64,000 bases of DNA from Rhizobium sp. BK251 (GCF_004345245.1 NZ_SLUQ01000002.1:62001-126000); one strand, 5' to 3'. Shown: positions 1 through 9,157, counted from the first letter of the stretch. The notes: generated by a model not told the origin, from the letters alone. Numbers and translations are program-made.

Positions 1-909
1 CTTCTGGTCGAGCAAGGCCTTGGCCGTGCGGTCATAGAGCGTCGTGTCGAGCTTGCCGGTGCCGTCGCCGATCAGCTTGGCAACTTCACCCATCATGCGC
101 TTCTGATGGTTCTCGTCCTGGCCGCCGTTGTCCACCACGATTTCGGCCGCTTCGTCAGGATTGTCGACGGCATACTTCCAGCCCTTCATCGAAGCCTTGA
201 CGAACTTGACCATCTTTTCCTTGAAGGCCGGGTCCTTCAGCTTCTCTTCCGAAGCGTAGAGGCCGTCTTCCAGGAGGTCGTTGCCCATGGCCGTATAGTT
301 GAAGACGACCAGGTCTTCCGGCTTCAGGCCGGCATCGATCGCCTGCCAGTATTCGTTATAGGTCATGACGGAGATGCAGTCGGCCTGCTTCTGCAGCAGC
401 GGCTGTACGTCGAAGCTCTGCTTGAGAACGGTGACGCCGTCCGCGCCGCCGTCGGTCTTGAGGCCGATCTTGTTCATCCAGGCGAAGAAGGGATACTCGT
501 TGCCGAAGAACCAGACGCCGAGCGTATGGCCCTTGAAGTCGGCTTCGGTCTTGATCGGGCCGTCCTTGCGGCAGATCATTTCCATGCCTGACTTCTGGAA
601 GGGCTGGGCGATGTTGACGAGCGGAACGCCCTTTTCGCGCGCCACCAATGCGCCGCCCATCCAGTCGACGATCACGTCGGCGCCGCCGCCGGCGATGACC
701 TGCTCCGGTGCAATGTCCGGACCGCCCGGCTTGATGTCGACGTCGAGACCCTCTTCCTCGTAATAGCCCTTTTCCTTGGCGACGTAGTAGCCCGCGAACT
801 GGCTCTGGGTGACCCACTTGAGTTGCAGCGTCACCTTGTCGGCCGCCATCGCCTGCGCCGCTGCGAGAGACATGGCCCCCGCCATCAATGCAATCATCAT
901 TCTTTTCAT
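1..909 (-). CDS. ABC transporter substrate-binding protein, NMT1/THI5-like (3' end outside window)
   Basis: The last gene of a leftward ABC importer operon; its C-terminus lies beyond base 1, so about 303 codons are visible. It begins with a signal peptide (MKRMMIALMAGAMSLAAA, cleavage near AMAA-DK) and continues with the NMT1/SsuA-type opening 'VTLQLKWVTQSQFAGYYVAKEKGYY', here quoted only as key residues KWxxQxxFAGYYVAKExGYY. Members of this family bind pyrimidine precursors, nitrate, taurine or similar small ligands in the periplasm. The start at 909 is set by the signal peptide. Next to dihydropyrimidinase and a ureidopropionase-like gene, a pyrimidine or degradation intermediate is the likely ligand; this is inference from context. 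Confidence 0.85.
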   Translation of the reverse strand, partial: MKRMMIALMAGAMSLAAAQAMAADKVTLQLKWVTQSQFAGYYVAKEKGYYEEEGLDVDIKPGGPDIAPEQVIAGGGADVIVDWMGGALVAREKGVPLVNIAQPFQKSGMEMICRKDGPIKTEADFKGHTLGVWFFGNEYPFFAWMNKIGLKTDGGADGVTVLKQSFDVQPLLQKQADCISVMTYNEYWQAIDAGLKPEDLVVFNYTAMGNDLLEDGLYASEEKLKDPAFKEKMVKFVKASMKGWKYAVDNPDEAAEIVVDNGGQDENHQKRMMGEVAKLIGDGTGKLDTTLYDRTAKALLDQK

Positions 910-970
910 TTTTTTCTTCCTTTTCCCTCTGAAGTTATGCCCTTGCACCGTTGCCGGCCCAGGACTCAGC

Positions 971-2098
971 CTACCCACCACGGACAGACGGATGCCAGAA
1001 AGTCGTTGCCCTCTCCAGGAGCGCGACAACGCCATAGAAGACCGAACCCGCGAGCGCTGCAACCGCGATTTCGGCCCACACCATGTCAACGTTCATGCGG
1101 CCTATCTCTGTCGATATCCGGAAGCCCATGCCGACAATTGGCGTACCGAAGAATTCGGCGACGATCGCCCCGATCAGCGCGAGCGTGGAATTGATCTTGA
1201 GGGCGTTGAAGATGAATGGCATGGCGGCGGGCAGGCGCAGCTTCAGGAGCGTCTGCCAGTAGTCGGAGGCGTAGGTACGCATCAGGTCGCGCTCCATTGC
1301 TCCCGATGCCGAAAGTCCCGCAACGGTGTTCACCAGCATGGGGAAGAAGGTCATGACGACGACGACGGCGGCCTTGGAGGGCCAGTCGAAGCCGAACCAC
1401 ATGACCATGATCGGCGCAACGCCGATGATCGGCAGGGCCGAGACCATGTTGCCGATCGGCAGCAGGCCGCGCCGCAGGAAGGCGATGCGATCGGCGAGAA
1501 TCGCAACGATGAAGCCGCTGGCGCAGCCGATGGCATAGCCGATCAGCACAGCCTTGAAGATTGTCTGCCGCACGTCGGCGGCCAGGATCGGGATGGAGCC
1601 GGCAATGCGCGCGCCGATCGAGCTCGGCGGGGGCAGTAGGACGAAGGGAATGCCTGCTCCGCGCGTCACCGCTTCCCAGATGATGAGGATCCAGGCGCCG
1701 AAGATTGCCGGGATGATGAGCCGGAGGCACAGGTTTCCCATGCTCGTTCGCGACGTCATGCCCGAGAGTACGACCACGCAGCGCCAGGCAAAGAGCCAGC
1801 TGGCCGCAAGCAGGATGAAGAAAGAAATCCGCGCCTTGCCCTCGTTGCCCGCGATGTCGCTCAGGAGTAGCCATGCCGCATAGTGGGAGCCGACGAAGAG
1901 TATCGCCGCCGAAAACACGGCCGGCATATTCACGAAGGAGAGAAGTGCTGCAACCGCAAGGAACAGAAGGATAATCGCCGTATCTGTCGCACTGAACGGT
2001 GCAGCGGCTCCCTCGGCAACGAGCGGGAGCGTTGCGATGGCGGCGACGCAGAGCAGAAGGCTCAGAATGCCCTGCCATGAGAAATCGAGGCGCGTCAT
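971..2098 (-). CDS. ABC transporter permease with extra N-terminal membrane region
   Basis: 375 residues. The C-terminal half is a typical binding-protein-dependent permease (BPD_transp_1) with the EAA-type loop around 'ATDYWQTLLKLRLPAAMPFIF' (key residues A-x-x-x-x-KLRLPAAxPF). The first ~110 residues add about four hydrophobic segments, making this permease longer than its partner (297 residues). The start overlaps the stop of the upstream permease by four bases, so the two are translationally coupled and probably form a heterodimeric channel. It belongs to the SsuC/TauC/ThiX-like permease group of the NMT1-type importers. The substrate cannot be read from the sequence; context suggests pyrimidines. 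Confidence 0.85.
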   Translation of the reverse strand: MTRLDFSWQGILSLLLCVAAIATLPLVAEGAAAPFSATDTAIILLFLAVAALLSFVNMPAVFSAAILFVGSHYAAWLLLSDIAGNEGKARISFFILLAASWLFAWRCVVVLSGMTSRTSMGNLCLRLIIPAIFGAWILIIWEAVTRGAGIPFVLLPPPSSIGARIAGSIPILAADVRQTIFKAVLIGYAIGCASGFIVAILADRIAFLRRGLLPIGNMVSALPIIGVAPIMVMWFGFDWPSKAAVVVVMTFFPMLVNTVAGLSASGAMERDLMRTYASDYWQTLLKLRLPAAMPFIFNALKINSTLALIGAIVAEFFGTPIVGMGFRISTEIGRMNVDMVWAEIAVAALAGSVFYGVVALLERATTFWHPSVRGG

Positions 2099-2988
2099 GC
2101 CGCCCTCCCGCCCATGGAGCGGTCGACGACCTTGGCCACCAGACCAACGATGGTGACGAGCAGGGCGGCCAGCACCGAGCCGGCGACCAGAGCTGCCCAG
2201 ATATCGATCGTCTGGCTGTAATAGGATCCGGCCAGCAGCTTCGAGCCGATGCCGGCGACGGCGCCGGTCGGCAGCTCGCCGACGATCGCGCCGACGAGGC
2301 TTGCGGCGATCGCCACCTTCATCGAGGTGAAGAGAAACGGGACGGAGGCCGGCACCCGCAGCTTCCAGAAGGTCTGGGCGGCCGTGGCATTGTAGGTCCG
2401 CATCAGGTCGAGATGCATGACCTCGGGGGAGCGCAGGCCCTTCACCATCCCCACGGCGACAGGGAAGAAGGACAGATAGGTGGATATCAGCGCCTTCGGA
2501 ATGAGCCCGGTGATGTTGATCGCCCCGAGCACGACGATCACCATTGGCGCGATGGCGAGGATCGGCACGGTCTGTGAGGCGATGATCCAGGGCATCAGGC
2601 TGCGGTCGAGCGCCCGGATATGCACGATGCCGACCGCAATCACGATGCCAAGCAGCGTGCCGAAGCCGAAGCCGAGCATGGTGGACGAGAGCGTTACCCA
2701 GCTGTGATAGACGAGGCTGCGGTTGCTTGAGAGCCTTCGCATGAAGGTGTTCTCGAAGACGTTCTGCGCCACCTGGTGCGGGGCGGGCAGCACCGGCTTT
2801 GGCTGGGACAGGGTTCTCCCGATGAACTCCACCGAGCCGGGCGTTTCATTGGCGCGCGTGTCCATGTCGCGCTGGAACGGCGCGTTGAGGATTACCGCGA
2901 AGACATACCAGATGACGATCAACGCAAGCACGATTGTCGTGACGGGCAGGAAGCGATGTCTGAAGAACTGCTCCTTTTCCATCATCAC
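2095..2988 (-). CDS. ABC transporter permease (NMT1-type importer)
   Basis: 297 residues with an N-terminal membrane segment (FLPVTTIVLALIVIWYVFAV), a periplasmic stretch of about 70 residues, then the BPD_transp_1 core with its EAA loop near 'FWKLRVPASVPFLF'. It pairs with the 375-residue permease immediately downstream (4-bp overlap). Its own start overlaps the stop of the small DMT-like gene by 4 bp. The two permeases, the ATPase at 3330-4124 and the binding protein at 1-909 make a complete inner-membrane importer. Confidence 0.86.
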   Translation of the reverse strand: MMMEKEQFFRHRFLPVTTIVLALIVIWYVFAVILNAPFQRDMDTRANETPGSVEFIGRTLSQPKPVLPAPHQVAQNVFENTFMRRLSSNRSLVYHSWVTLSSTMLGFGFGTLLGIVIAVGIVHIRALDRSLMPWIIASQTVPILAIAPMVIVVLGAINITGLIPKALISTYLSFFPVAVGMVKGLRSPEVMHLDLMRTYNATAAQTFWKLRVPASVPFLFTSMKVAIAASLVGAIVGELPTGAVAGIGSKLLAGSYYSQTIDIWAALVAGSVLAALLVTIVGLVAKVVDRSMGGRAA

Positions 2989-3320
2989 GCCTTCCCCTGC
3001 AGCGGCAAAAGCATCAGCACCATCGAGACAACGCCCAGCCCGACGCCCGCGATCTGCAGATTGTTGAGCCGCTCGCCGAAAATCACGAAGGCGATGACGT
3101 TGATGAGGAGCAGTTGCGCGATGGCCGAGGCCGAAATGGCAAGGCCAAGCCCGCCTTCGCGCATCAGGCGCACCATCATCAGGTTGCCGACACAGTAGAG
3201 GGCAAGGGAGAGGACGAGGACGAGAAGGTTGCTGTTCGAGACATAGGCGCGCGAGGCGGTGGCGGCGCTGAGGAACACGACCATGGCAGCGGCGAGCCAG
3301 AGGATGAACTGGGCTTTCAT
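2985..3320 (-). CDS. Small four-helix membrane protein, DMT/EamA-like half transporter
   Basis: 111 residues with four hydrophobic segments. The C-terminal pattern 'FGERLNNLQIAGVGLGVVSM' is the last-helix signature of SMR/EamA (drug/metabolite transporter) proteins. It lies between the ATPase and permease genes of the importer and overlaps the following permease by 4 bp, so it is co-translated. Four-helix DMT proteins usually act as dimers. A role as an accessory or exchange transporter for the same substrate family is inference. It could also simply be an unrelated small exporter that shares the operon. Confidence 0.7.
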   Translation of the reverse strand: MKAQFILWLAAAMVVFLSAATASRAYVSNSNLLVLVLSLALYCVGNLMMVRLMREGGLGLAISASAIAQLLLINVIAFVIFGERLNNLQIAGVGLGVVSMVLMLLPLQGKA

Positions 3321-3329
3321 CGGCGGCTC

Positions 3330-4124
3330 CTATTCCTCATAGCTATGTCCCGCGCGCAAGCCCTCGCGGACGCGATGGGCAATTTCGAGGAACTCCGGGG
3401 TTTCGCGGATGCCGAGCGGGCGTTCTGCCGGCAGCGTCGATTCGATGATGTCGGTAACACGGCCCGGCCGCGGCGACATGACCACGATCTTCGTCGAGAG
3501 ATAGACCGCCTCCGGAATCGAGTGCGTCACGAAGCAGATTGTCTTGTTCGTTCGCTTCCAGAGCTTCAGAAGCTCCTCGTTCAGGTGGTCGCGGACGATC
3601 TCGTCGAGTGCGCCGAAAGGCTCGTCCATCAGGAGCAGGTCGGCGTCGAAGGCGAGCGCGCGGGCGATCGAGGCGCGCTGCTGCATGCCGCCCGAAAGCT
3701 GCCAGGGATATTTGTGGGCGAAGCCCGTGAGGTTGACGAGTTCCAGCGTCTGCTCGATGCGTTTCTTTTGCTCGGCGGAGGAATAACCCATGATCTCCAG
3801 AGGCAGCGCAATGTTCTTCTCGATCGTGCGCCAGGGATAAAGCGCGGCCGCCTGGAAGACATAGCCGTAGGAGCGCGCCTTGCGCGCTTCGTCGGGTGTC
3901 ATGCCGTTGACGGTAATCGTGCCCGACGTTTTCCGTTCGAGGTCGGCGATGACGCGCAGGAAGGTGGTCTTGCCGCAACCGGATGGACCGATGAACGAGA
4001 CAAAGTCACCCTTGCGTACGTCGAGATCGACATTCGTCAGGGCATGCACGGGACCGTCATTGGTCTGAAAGGTCAGACAGAGGTCCTTGGCGGAGACGAC
4101 GGAGGCGCTCTGAGAATTCATCAA
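3330..4124 (-). CDS. ABC transporter ATP-binding protein (SsuB/TauB/NrtD type)
   Basis: 264 residues. Walker A is GPSGCGKTT, the signature motif is LSGGMQQRASIARAL, Walker B is LLLMDEPFGALD and the switch His lies in FVTHSIPEA. These features place it with the nitrate/sulfonate/thiamine-precursor importer ATPases. It is the first gene of the leftward importer operon, and the 117 bases between it and the divergent cupin gene at 4242 must hold both promoters. The start at 4124 (MMNSQ) could also be the second Met. Confidence 0.9.
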   Translation of the reverse strand: MMNSQSASVVSAKDLCLTFQTNDGPVHALTNVDLDVRKGDFVSFIGPSGCGKTTFLRVIADLERKTSGTITVNGMTPDEARKARSYGYVFQAAALYPWRTIEKNIALPLEIMGYSSAEQKKRIEQTLELVNLTGFAHKYPWQLSGGMQQRASIARALAFDADLLLMDEPFGALDEIVRDHLNEELLKLWKRTNKTICFVTHSIPEAVYLSTKIVVMSPRPGRVTDIIESTLPAERPLGIRETPEFLEIAHRVREGLRAGHSYEE

Positions 4125-4241
4125 GGGATACCAGTCATGTTTTGCATAAGGGCGACAGCATGTTGCATGTTATTCTTGTTGTGAAGGTCGCGTAAGAACA
4201 AGGGATGGAAACCCCGGCGACAATTCCTGTGGAGAAGAGCG

Positions 4242-4655
4242 ATGGACGCGAAGTCAAAACCCACCTGCCATCTGGTCAAGCCGCATCACACCTACGGCGG
4301 AAAGCAGGGGCTCAGCTATTTCGAAGGCATCGCCGCCGAGACCGTCGGTTCGAATGCCATCTGCATGCATATCCTGACGATACCGCCCGGCGCGCGGGCC
4401 AAGGCCCATCTCCACGAGGCGCACGAGACCGCGATCTACATGCTCTCCGGCGAGGCACATACCTGGTATGGCGACCGACTGGAAAACCATATCGTCGTCC
4501 ATGCCGGCGAGCTCTTCTACATTCCCGCCGGCGTGCCGCACCTGCCTGCGAACCTCAGCAGTACGCCCTGCACCGCGATCATCGCGCGCACCGATCCGAA
4601 CGAACAGGAGAGCGTCGTCCTCCTGCCGGAACTCGATGCGCTGGTGCCGCAATGA
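4242..4655 (+). CDS. Cupin-domain protein
   Basis: 137 residues forming one cupin barrel. Cupin motif 1 is visible as 'GARAKAHLHEAHETAIYMLSGE' (residues H-x-H-x4-E-x6-G pattern), motif 2 as 'GELFYIPAGVPHLPAN'. The His/Glu ligands for a divalent metal are present. It is preceded by a purine-rich ribosome binding site (GAGAAGAG) and is transcribed divergently from the importer operon and convergently with dihydropyrimidinase. The position suggests a role in uptake or processing of the pathway substrate, but single-domain cupins are too diverse to assign a reaction. Confidence 0.75.
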   Translation: MDAKSKPTCHLVKPHHTYGGKQGLSYFEGIAAETVGSNAICMHILTIPPGARAKAHLHEAHETAIYMLSGEAHTWYGDRLENHIVVHAGELFYIPAGVPHLPANLSSTPCTAIIARTDPNEQESVVLLPELDALVPQ

Positions 4656-4682
4656 CGCATTTCGTAGTGCTGTGAGCAAGCC

Positions 4683-6137
4683 TCACACCCCGCTTGCGGG
4701 AATGCCGCTGCGCTCGACCTTGCGCGGCGAGGTGATTTCCTTCCAGGTGGAGAGTGCCGTGCTGACGGCGGGGAAGGGATCGCGGCGGACGAATTCGCCA
4801 TGGCCCTGCTGCGTCTTGACCGTATTCTCCTCGATTGCCACGACGCCGCGCGTCAGCGTGTAGCGCGGCAGCCCGGTCACCGTCTTGCCCTCGAAGACAT
4901 TGTAGTCGATGGCGGATTGCTGGGTCTTTGCCGCAATCGTCTTGGAGCGCTTCGGATCCCAGACGACGAGGTCGGCGTCGGCGCCGACGAGGACCGCCCC
5001 CTTCTTCGGATAGATGTTGAGGATCTTGGCGATATTGGTCGAGGTGACGGCGACGAACTCGTTCATCGTCAGGCGGCCGGTTGCCACCCCATGCGTCCAG
5101 AGCATCGGCATGCGATCCTCGAGACCGCCGGTCCCGTTGGGGATCTTGGTGAAATCGCCGACGCCGAAACGCTTCTGCGCCGTGGTGAAGGCGCAGTGGT
5201 CGGTCGCGACGACCTGCAATGAGCCGGAGGCAAGACCTGCCCAGAGTGAGTCCTGGTGAAGCTTGCTGCGGAAGGGTGGGCTCATGACCCGGCGTGCGGC
5301 GTGATCCCAGTCCTTGTCGAAATATTCGGTCTCATCCAGCGTCAGGTGCTGGATAAGGGGCTCGCCATAGACGCGCATGCCCTTCTGCCGGGCCCGGCGG
5401 ATCGCCTCATGTGCCTGCTCACAGGAGGTGTGGACGATATAGACGGGGCATCCTGCCATGTCGGCGATCATGATGGCGCGGTTCGTAGCCTCGCCCTCCA
5501 CCTCGGCTGGTCGCGAATAGGCATGCGCCTCCGGGCCGTTGTTGCCCTCGGCGAGCAGCTTTGCCTGCATCTGCGCCACCACGTCTCCGTTTTCGGCGTG
5601 GACGAGGGGCAGGGCTCCGAGAGCGGCGCAGCGCTGGAACGAGGAGAACATCTCGTCGTCGTCCACCATCAGCGCGCCCTTGTAGGCCATGAAGTGCTTG
5701 AAGGTGTTGATGCCCTTTTCCTTGACGACCGTCTCCATCTCGTTGAAGACCTGCTCGCTCCACCAGGTAATCGCCATGTGGAAGGAGTAGTCGCAATTGG
5801 CGCGCGTCGACTTGTTGTCCCACATCTGCAGCGCTTCCAGCATCGACTGGCCGGGTGAGGGGAGCGCGAAATCGACGACCATCGTCGTGCCGCCGGCAAG
5901 GGCCGCCCGCGTGCCGCTCTCGAAATCGTCTGACGAATAGGTGCCCATGAATGGCATTTCGAGATGGGTGTGCGGATCGATGCCGCCCGGCATGATGTAG
6001 CACCCGGTGGCGTCCAGCGTCTCTGTTCCGGAAAGGTTGGGTCCGATCTCGATGATCTTGCCGCCCTCGATCTTCACGTCCGCCTTGTAGGTCAGGTCGG
6101 CCGTGACGATGGTTCCACCCTTGATGACTGTGCTCAT
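4683..6137 (-). CDS. hydA: Dihydropyrimidinase (D-hydantoinase)
   Basis: 484 residues, the normal length for dihydropyrimidinase, which opens dihydrouracil or dihydrothymine to N-carbamoyl-beta-amino acids in the cytoplasm. The binuclear zinc site is complete: HxH in 'GGIDPHTHLEMPF', the lysine to be carbamylated in 'KHFMAYKGALMVDD', His in 'LPLVHAENGD' and 'YIVHTSCEQA', and Asp in 'VVATDHCAF'. It is the second step of the reductive pathway, following PreTA (13.9-16.6 kb) and preceding the M20 amidohydrolase directly upstream at 6192-7445; the two probably share one transcript. Confidence 0.95.
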   Translation of the reverse strand: MSTVIKGGTIVTADLTYKADVKIEGGKIIEIGPNLSGTETLDATGCYIMPGGIDPHTHLEMPFMGTYSSDDFESGTRAALAGGTTMVVDFALPSPGQSMLEALQMWDNKSTRANCDYSFHMAITWWSEQVFNEMETVVKEKGINTFKHFMAYKGALMVDDDEMFSSFQRCAALGALPLVHAENGDVVAQMQAKLLAEGNNGPEAHAYSRPAEVEGEATNRAIMIADMAGCPVYIVHTSCEQAHEAIRRARQKGMRVYGEPLIQHLTLDETEYFDKDWDHAARRVMSPPFRSKLHQDSLWAGLASGSLQVVATDHCAFTTAQKRFGVGDFTKIPNGTGGLEDRMPMLWTHGVATGRLTMNEFVAVTSTNIAKILNIYPKKGAVLVGADADLVVWDPKRSKTIAAKTQQSAIDYNVFEGKTVTGLPRYTLTRGVVAIEENTVKTQQGHGEFVRRDPFPAVSTALSTWKEITSPRKVERSGIPASGV

Positions 6138-6191
6138 GACATCTGTTCCCGATTTTGTGTTGTCGTTTCGAGCGATGCTCTGCCGTGGCGG

Positions 6192-7445
6192 CTATGCGAC
6201 GATGCCCGCCGTCTCGACCACGGCATGGAAGAGCACGTCGGCGCCGGCCGTTGCCCATTCCTTGGAGATATCCTCGGCCTCGTTGTGCGAAAGGCCGCCG
6301 ACACATGGGCACATGACCATGGTTGCCGGCGCGACCTTGGCAGCCCAGCAAGCATCGTGACCGGCGCCGGAAATGATGTTCATGTGGCTGTAGCCCAGCC
6401 TCTCGGCTGCGTTGCGCACGGCAGTGACGAGCGTCGGATCGAAGGTCACCGGCGCGAAATGGCCGATTGGCTCAATGGAACAGCCAACGCCGAGTGCTTC
6501 GCAGATCTTTGGCGCTTCTGCCTCGATTTTCGCCCGCATGCGGTCGAGCTTCGCCTTGTCCGGCGAGCGGATATCGACGGTGAAGACGACCTTGCCCGGC
6601 AGGACGTTGCGGGAGTTCGGCGAGAAGAAGACCTGGCCGACGCCGCCGACCGCACCCGGCTGCTCGCCCATCGCCACGCCCTGGACCATCTCAAGGATGC
6701 GCGACATGGCAAGCCCGGCATTCACGCGCATGTTCATCGGCGTGGAGCCGGTATGAGCCTCCCTACCGGTCAGCGTGAATTCCAGCCACCACAAGCCCTG
6801 ACAGTGCGTGACGACGCCGATCTGCTTCTCTTCGGCTTCGAGGATCGGCCCCTGTTCGATGTGATACTCGAAATAGGCGTGCATCTTGCGGGCGCCGACT
6901 TCCTCGTCGCCCAGCCAGCCGATGCGCTTCAGTTCCTCGCCGAAGGTCTTGCCTTCGGGATCCTTGCGTTCATAGGCATATTCCAGCGAATGGACGCCGG
7001 CAAAGACGCCGGAGGCGAGCATGGCCGGTGCAAAGCGCGCGCCTTCTTCGTTCGTCCAGTTGGTGACGACGATCGGGTGCTTGGTCCTGATGCCGAGGTC
7101 GTTCATGGTGCGGACCACTTCAAGGGCGCCCAGCACGCCGAGCACGCCGTCGTACTTGCCGCCGGTCGGCTGGGTGTCGAGGTGCGAGCCGACATAGACG
7201 GGCAGCGCATCCGGGTCGGTGCCGGGACGGGTCGCGAACATCGTGCCCATCTTGTCGATGCCGAGCGTCAGGCCGGCTTTCTCGCACCAGGATTTGAAGA
7301 GATTGCGCCCCTCGGCGTCGGAGTCCGTCAGGGTCTGACGGTTGTTGCCGCCCGCAACGCCCGGGCCTATCTTGGCCATCTCCATGAGACTATCCCACAG
7401 GCGATCGCCGTTCACGCGCATGTTTTCGCCAGGTGCTGCCACCAT
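6192..7445 (-). CDS. M20 Zn-dependent amidohydrolase, N-carbamoyl-beta-alanine amidohydrolase type
   Basis: 417 residues of the AmaB/HyuC/ureidopropionase subfamily of M20 peptidases. Metal ligands appear in order: 'GSHLDTQPTGGKYDG' (His, Asp), 'TNEEGARF' (Glu pair), 'FEYHIEQGP', and the C-terminal 'LSHNEAEDI'; the SGAGHDACWAA motif is also typical. It would release beta-alanine or beta-aminoisobutyrate, CO2 and ammonia, the third step of reductive pyrimidine breakdown. Allantoate or L-carbamoylase activity is the main alternative. A good Shine-Dalgarno (GAGG) eight bases upstream supports the start at 7445. Confidence 0.9.
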   Translation of the reverse strand: MVAAPGENMRVNGDRLWDSLMEMAKIGPGVAGGNNRQTLTDSDAEGRNLFKSWCEKAGLTLGIDKMGTMFATRPGTDPDALPVYVGSHLDTQPTGGKYDGVLGVLGALEVVRTMNDLGIRTKHPIVVTNWTNEEGARFAPAMLASGVFAGVHSLEYAYERKDPEGKTFGEELKRIGWLGDEEVGARKMHAYFEYHIEQGPILEAEEKQIGVVTHCQGLWWLEFTLTGREAHTGSTPMNMRVNAGLAMSRILEMVQGVAMGEQPGAVGGVGQVFFSPNSRNVLPGKVVFTVDIRSPDKAKLDRMRAKIEAEAPKICEALGVGCSIEPIGHFAPVTFDPTLVTAVRNAAERLGYSHMNIISGAGHDACWAAKVAPATMVMCPCVGGLSHNEAEDISKEWATAGADVLFHAVVETAGIVA

Positions 7446-7583
7446 TTTGCGTCCTCACCAGTTCTTGTCGCGGTCCTGCCGTTGGCATTCCCGTCTGTTC
7501 CCGTGGTCACTGGCCGGCGCGATTTTTGTTTCTCTTTCGCCGGAGAATCGACAGTTGTCTTTACTTGACAAGTGGACGATAAT

Positions 7584-7599
7584 TTGACCGTTTGGTAAA
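7584..7599. promoter_or_regulatory. RutR-like operator
   Basis: TTGACCG-TT-TGGTAAA is a 7+2+7 imperfect palindrome close to the E. coli RutR consensus TTGACCANNTGGTCAA (two deviations). It lies between the divergent amidohydrolase (start 7445) and the RutR-like gene (start 7744), where it could control both. A related box precedes preT at 16696-16711. The match was made by eye. Confidence 0.6.
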
Positions 7600-7743
7600 C
7601 ATTACAACTTCCATCGCGGCGCTCAAGACGAAAAACACAAAAAATACAGACAAAATTACAGGCAGCTGCTGAAATTGCCGGCAACCTTTGCAGGATTTGC
7701 ATGCCTGACCAAGGCTCTGATTTTCAAGGGGGAAAACGAGGAC

Positions 7744-8400
7744 ATGGGCATCCCGCGCGCAGCAAGGACACAGCGCCGCACACGCATCCAGGAAGAAAAG
7801 GAAGAGCAGATACTTGAGGCAGCCCTGGACGTGTTTTCGGTCCATGGCTTCCGTGGCTCGACGATTGACCAGATCGCCGAAGTTGCGGGCATGTCGAAGC
7901 CCAATCTGCTCTATTATTTCCGTACCAAGGAGGCGATGCACCGCGCCCTTATCGACCGGGTGCTCGACACCTGGCTGGAGCCGTTGCGGGCCTTCGATGC
8001 CGAGGGTGATCCCGAAAGCGAAATCCGCAGCTACATCCGCCGCAAGCTGGAAATGGCGCGCGACTATCCGCGGGAAAGCCGACTTTTTGCCAACGAGATG
8101 CTGCAGGGCGCACCGCATGTGGAAGACGAGTTGAAGGGACCTCTAAAGAGCCTTGTCGACGAGAAGGCGGAGGTGATCCGCGCCTGGGCGCGGGCGGGCA
8201 AGATCGCCAAATGCGATCCCTATCACCTGATCTTCTCCATCTGGTCCACAACCCAGCACTATGCGGACTTCGACGTGCAGGTGCGCGCCGTACTCGGCCA
8301 GGAACATGCGGGGGAAGGGCGCTTCGAGGATGCTGCCCGTTTTCTCGAGCAGCTCTTCATCGGTGGGCTGGGTGTCCGGCATGCGGTGAAGGCCGGATAG
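7744..8400 (+). CDS. rutR: RutR-like TetR-family regulator of pyrimidine catabolism
   Basis: 218 residues from the ATG at 7744, which follows GAGG by four bases; an upstream in-frame ATG at 7675 lacks such a site. The N-terminal TetR helix-turn-helix reads 'STIDQIAEVAGMSKPNLLYYF', and the C-terminal domain keeps RutR landmarks: MARDYPRESRLFANEM, GAPH, LKSLVDEKAE and FSIWSTTQHYADF. RutR senses uracil/thymine. Transcribed divergently from the amidohydrolase-dihydropyrimidinase genes, it is the obvious repressor for the whole pyrimidine block. Confidence 0.9.
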   Translation: MGIPRAARTQRRTRIQEEKEEQILEAALDVFSVHGFRGSTIDQIAEVAGMSKPNLLYYFRTKEAMHRALIDRVLDTWLEPLRAFDAEGDPESEIRSYIRRKLEMARDYPRESRLFANEMLQGAPHVEDELKGPLKSLVDEKAEVIRAWARAGKIAKCDPYHLIFSIWSTTQHYADFDVQVRAVLGQEHAGEGRFEDAARFLEQLFIGGLGVRHAVKAG

Positions 8401-8458
8401 GGCGTGCCATTGCGCACCGTTGGACGTTGTTGTCCAAGGCGCAGAGCGGCCGTGGGCG

Positions 8459-9157
8459 TTAGAGATTCGCCTCTTCGAGCGCCAGTTGCGACCTTCGAGT
8501 CGCTGGCTTTCCATAAGCGCGCAGGAAAGTCTGGACGGCGGCGCGGGAAGAGCTTTCCAGTTGCTCGTCGGTCAGCGCCTCTCCAAACAGGCTGATGATC
8601 TGCAGGTCGGCATTGATGAGAGCCAGGAATTGCCGGGCGGCGAGATCGAAGTCATCGATCTGCAGGGCGCCTTTGTGGGCGAGACGCGAGAAAAGTGCAG
8701 CAAGCGCCGTGCCCGTCTTGCCCGGTCCGTGCTGGCGCCACGTCTCAAAGAGATGCGGATAGCGCTCGCCCTCGCTCTGCACCAGCTTGCGAAGGAACTT
8801 GCCGTCCTGATTGCATATGCAGTTGCGCGTCAGGCTGACGGCAAAGGCCGTGAGGTCGTCTTCCAGATTGTCGTCGCTATCGGGAAAGGTCGAAAGTATC
8901 GAGAAGAGCCTCGCATTGGCGCGGCTCATCACTTCTTCGACGACTGCGACAAACAGCGTCTCCTTTTCCCGATAGTGATTATATATTGTCTGGCGGGAGA
9001 CGCAGGCCTCGGCGGCAATCTCATCGATGCTTGCGCCCGAAAAACCCTCGCGGCAGAAGACCTCTGCTGCGGCCTCAACGATTGAGACGCGCTTAACGCA
9101 CTGACCGCGTTGGGTGTGGCCGGTATTCTTCGCTGCGGGCTGCTTGCGACTTTTCAT
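8459..9157 (-). CDS. TetR/AcrR-family regulator of the adjacent efflux gene
   Basis: 232 residues. The HTH is 'ASIDEIAAEACVSRQTIYNHY' and the rest resembles the AefR-like TetR C-terminal domain. It is divergent from the Bcr/CflA-type exporter at 9367, and the 209-base gap carries a clean inverted repeat (9185-9202). The arrangement is the usual one for a drug-responsive repressor that controls itself and its pump. The inducer is unknown. Confidence 0.85.
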   Translation of the reverse strand: MKSRKQPAAKNTGHTQRGQCVKRVSIVEAAAEVFCREGFSGASIDEIAAEACVSRQTIYNHYREKETLFVAVVEEVMSRANARLFSILSTFPDSDDNLEDDLTAFAVSLTRNCICNQDGKFLRKLVQSEGERYPHLFETWRQHGPGKTGTALAALFSRLAHKGALQIDDFDLAARQFLALINADLQIISLFGEALTDEQLESSSRAAVQTFLRAYGKPATRRSQLALEEANL

